Made by a program: the position numbers and the translations under genes. A model generated the notes under the pieces. That model ran no database searches. It was not told where the DNA came from and worked only from the letters and a program-made list of their open reading frames with translations. A stretch of 64,000 bases of DNA from Halobacillus naozhouensis (lineage in GTDB: Bacteria; Bacillota; Bacilli; Bacillales; Halobacillaceae), in assembly GCF_029714185.1 (NCBI RefSeq), contig NZ_CP121671.1:4092001-4156000 (forward strand). Reading direction: 5' to 3'. This document shows positions 63,082-64,000 of the stretch, piece after piece. The stretch's first letter is position 1, and each line of letters opens with the position of its first letter.

Positions 63082-64000
63082 ATGGATGCATTTCCGGATG
63101 GGATATCTTTTTGCTATGACTGGCGTTCCTATCAAGCAAAAGCCTTCGACCAGTTAGACAAACACTTGAAAGATAAGCATTTTCATCTGGTAGCTCCGCC
63201 GGGTTCCGGTAAAACTGTGTTAGGTTTAGAAGTCATGCTTCGATTAAATCAACCTACATTCATTGTTGCACCGACTATTGCCATTCGGAATCAATGGGCT
63301 GAAAGATTTCAAGAGTTATTCTTACAAACCAAAACAAAACCTGATTGGATTTCCACTAATATCCGTCAGCCGGCATTTTTAACGATAACAACCTATCAAT
63401 CCTTACATAGTCTTTATCGAGGAGAAAAAGAGAATAATGAGGCAGACGCAGAACTGGATGAACCTGCAAACCCAGGGGAGGATGAAAAAGCTGAAAGTCA
63501 AAGTGATGTGGACCTGGCTATGGACCACTTACATAAGATTGGATTTAAGACATTCATATTAGACGAAGCCCATCACTTAAGAACAGCCTGGTGGCAGAGT
63601 ACGATCGACTTTCGAAACAGCCTTGGAGACCCTGCAATCGTTGCTTTAACAGCTACCCCGCCATACGACGTCAACATGTCCGAGTGGAAGAAGTATGTTG
63701 ATTTATGTGGACCCATAGATGCCGAAATTAGTGTCCCTGAACTTGTGAGGGAAGCAGAATTATGCCCTCATCAAGATTATGTCTATGCTTCAGCCCCCTC
63801 TCATGAGGAATCTGAGCCGATTTATGCCTTTAAAGAGAAGGTAAGGGCGTTTCAAAAAGACATCATACATAACGAAGCATTTAAATCATTGATTGAACAG
63901 CATCCTTGGATCGCTTCTTCCAAAGATCATATAGAAGACATTCTATCATCACCTTCCTATTTCTCGAGCCTTATCATTTACTTGAAGAAATCAGGCAGTA
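63082..64000 (+). CDS. DEAD/DEAH-box SF2 helicase, 3' end outside window
   Basis: The first 306 codons of an SF2 helicase. Motifs are the Q-like YDWRSYQAKAFDQL, Walker A HLVAPPGSGKTVLGLEVM near residue 38, motif Ia FIVAPTIAIRNQWAERF, Walker B ILDEAHHLRTAWW near 155, and motif III ALTATPPYD. An acidic insertion (ENNEADAELDEPANPGEDEK) lies between motifs Ib and II. The second RecA domain is beyond the window. AAGAGGAGGGGAAAA precedes the ATG. A nuclease or restriction link cannot be judged from this part. Confidence 0.88.
   Translation, partial: MDAFPDGISFCYDWRSYQAKAFDQLDKHLKDKHFHLVAPPGSGKTVLGLEVMLRLNQPTFIVAPTIAIRNQWAERFQELFLQTKTKPDWISTNIRQPAFLTITTYQSLHSLYRGEKENNEADAELDEPANPGEDEKAESQSDVDLAMDHLHKIGFKTFILDEAHHLRTAWWQSTIDFRNSLGDPAIVALTATPPYDVNMSEWKKYVDLCGPIDAEISVPELVREAELCPHQDYVYASAPSHEESEPIYAFKEKVRAFQKDIIHNEAFKSLIEQHPWIASSKDHIEDILSSPSYFSSLIIYLKKSGS

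Noticed and set aside
1..64000. CRISPR arrays, insertion sequences, prophage, rRNA operons
   Set aside because: None was seen on reading: no spaced direct-repeat array, no transposase or integrase gene, no phage structural gene, no rRNA sequence.

Overview
The window looks like a chromosomal segment of a low-to-moderate-GC member of the Bacillaceae, probably a marine or halophilic relative of Halobacillus (genus is an inference). Strong AGGAGG-type ribosome binding sites, GTG/TTG starts, the glgBCDAP order, HemAT, DesKR, EcsAB-like, YkfBC-like and HssRS-HrtAB-like genes all fit. No insertion sequence, phage, CRISPR array or rRNA was seen. Layout, left to right: (1) 1-7.6 kb, glycogen operon glgB-C-D-A-P on the minus strand, glgP cut by the window edge. 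(2) 7.7-16.1 kb, a YrhK-like protein, a luciferase-like monooxygenase and SDR pair, a CcpA-controlled sugar ABC importer without its own ATPase, an AHSA1 protein and an EcsAB-like ABC pair. (3) 16.2-18 kb, a surface-anchored alkaline phosphatase followed by a 39-codon remnant of a class D sortase. (4) 18.2-23.5 kb, heme biology: the HemAT globin sensor and an HssRS-HrtAB heme sensing and efflux system with a recognisable HssR direct repeat. (5) 23.7-36.1 kb, a YwaD-like aminopeptidase, membrane proteins, an ascorbate-type PTS with a multidomain PRD regulator, TerC, the des-desK-desR membrane-fluidity system, and small genes. (6) 36.1-46.8 kb, a selenium island. (7) 47-56.3 kb, a MarR-MFS pair and a hut (urocanate to glutamate) cluster that lacks hutH. 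(8) 56.3-64 kb, murein-peptide catabolism (YkfC, YkfB, DUF819), YbaN, YihY, DUF4395 and the start of an SF2 helicase. 

The selenium island is the standout. It holds selA, selB, tRNA-Sec, a selD whose own active site is encoded by UGA, a PhnCDE-type ABC importer, a glycosyltransferase resembling SenB (selenosugar synthase) directly upstream of selD, and genes with in-frame UGA codons that ordinary ORF calling truncates: a SelW/Rdx-like protein, a thioredoxin (U-P-G-C), a TlpA/ResA-like redoxin with a U-R-C centre, and a NodB-type polysaccharide deacetylase with UGA as codon 6. Most of these UGAs are followed by a short hairpin with a G-containing loop, as expected of a bacterial SECIS; the deacetylase hairpin carries a GGUC loop like that of E. 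coli fdhF. The deacetylase would be a new type of selenoprotein. With the SenB-like enzyme and SelD it suggests, as a hypothesis, selenosugar metabolism beside selenoprotein synthesis. 

Four copies of one 39-bp palindrome (17-bp arms, 5-nt variable loop) sit at about 36.1, 46.8, 49.0 and 56.2 kb. They fall exactly at the edges of the selenium island, the MarR-MFS pair and the hut block, so they divide the region into functional cassettes.
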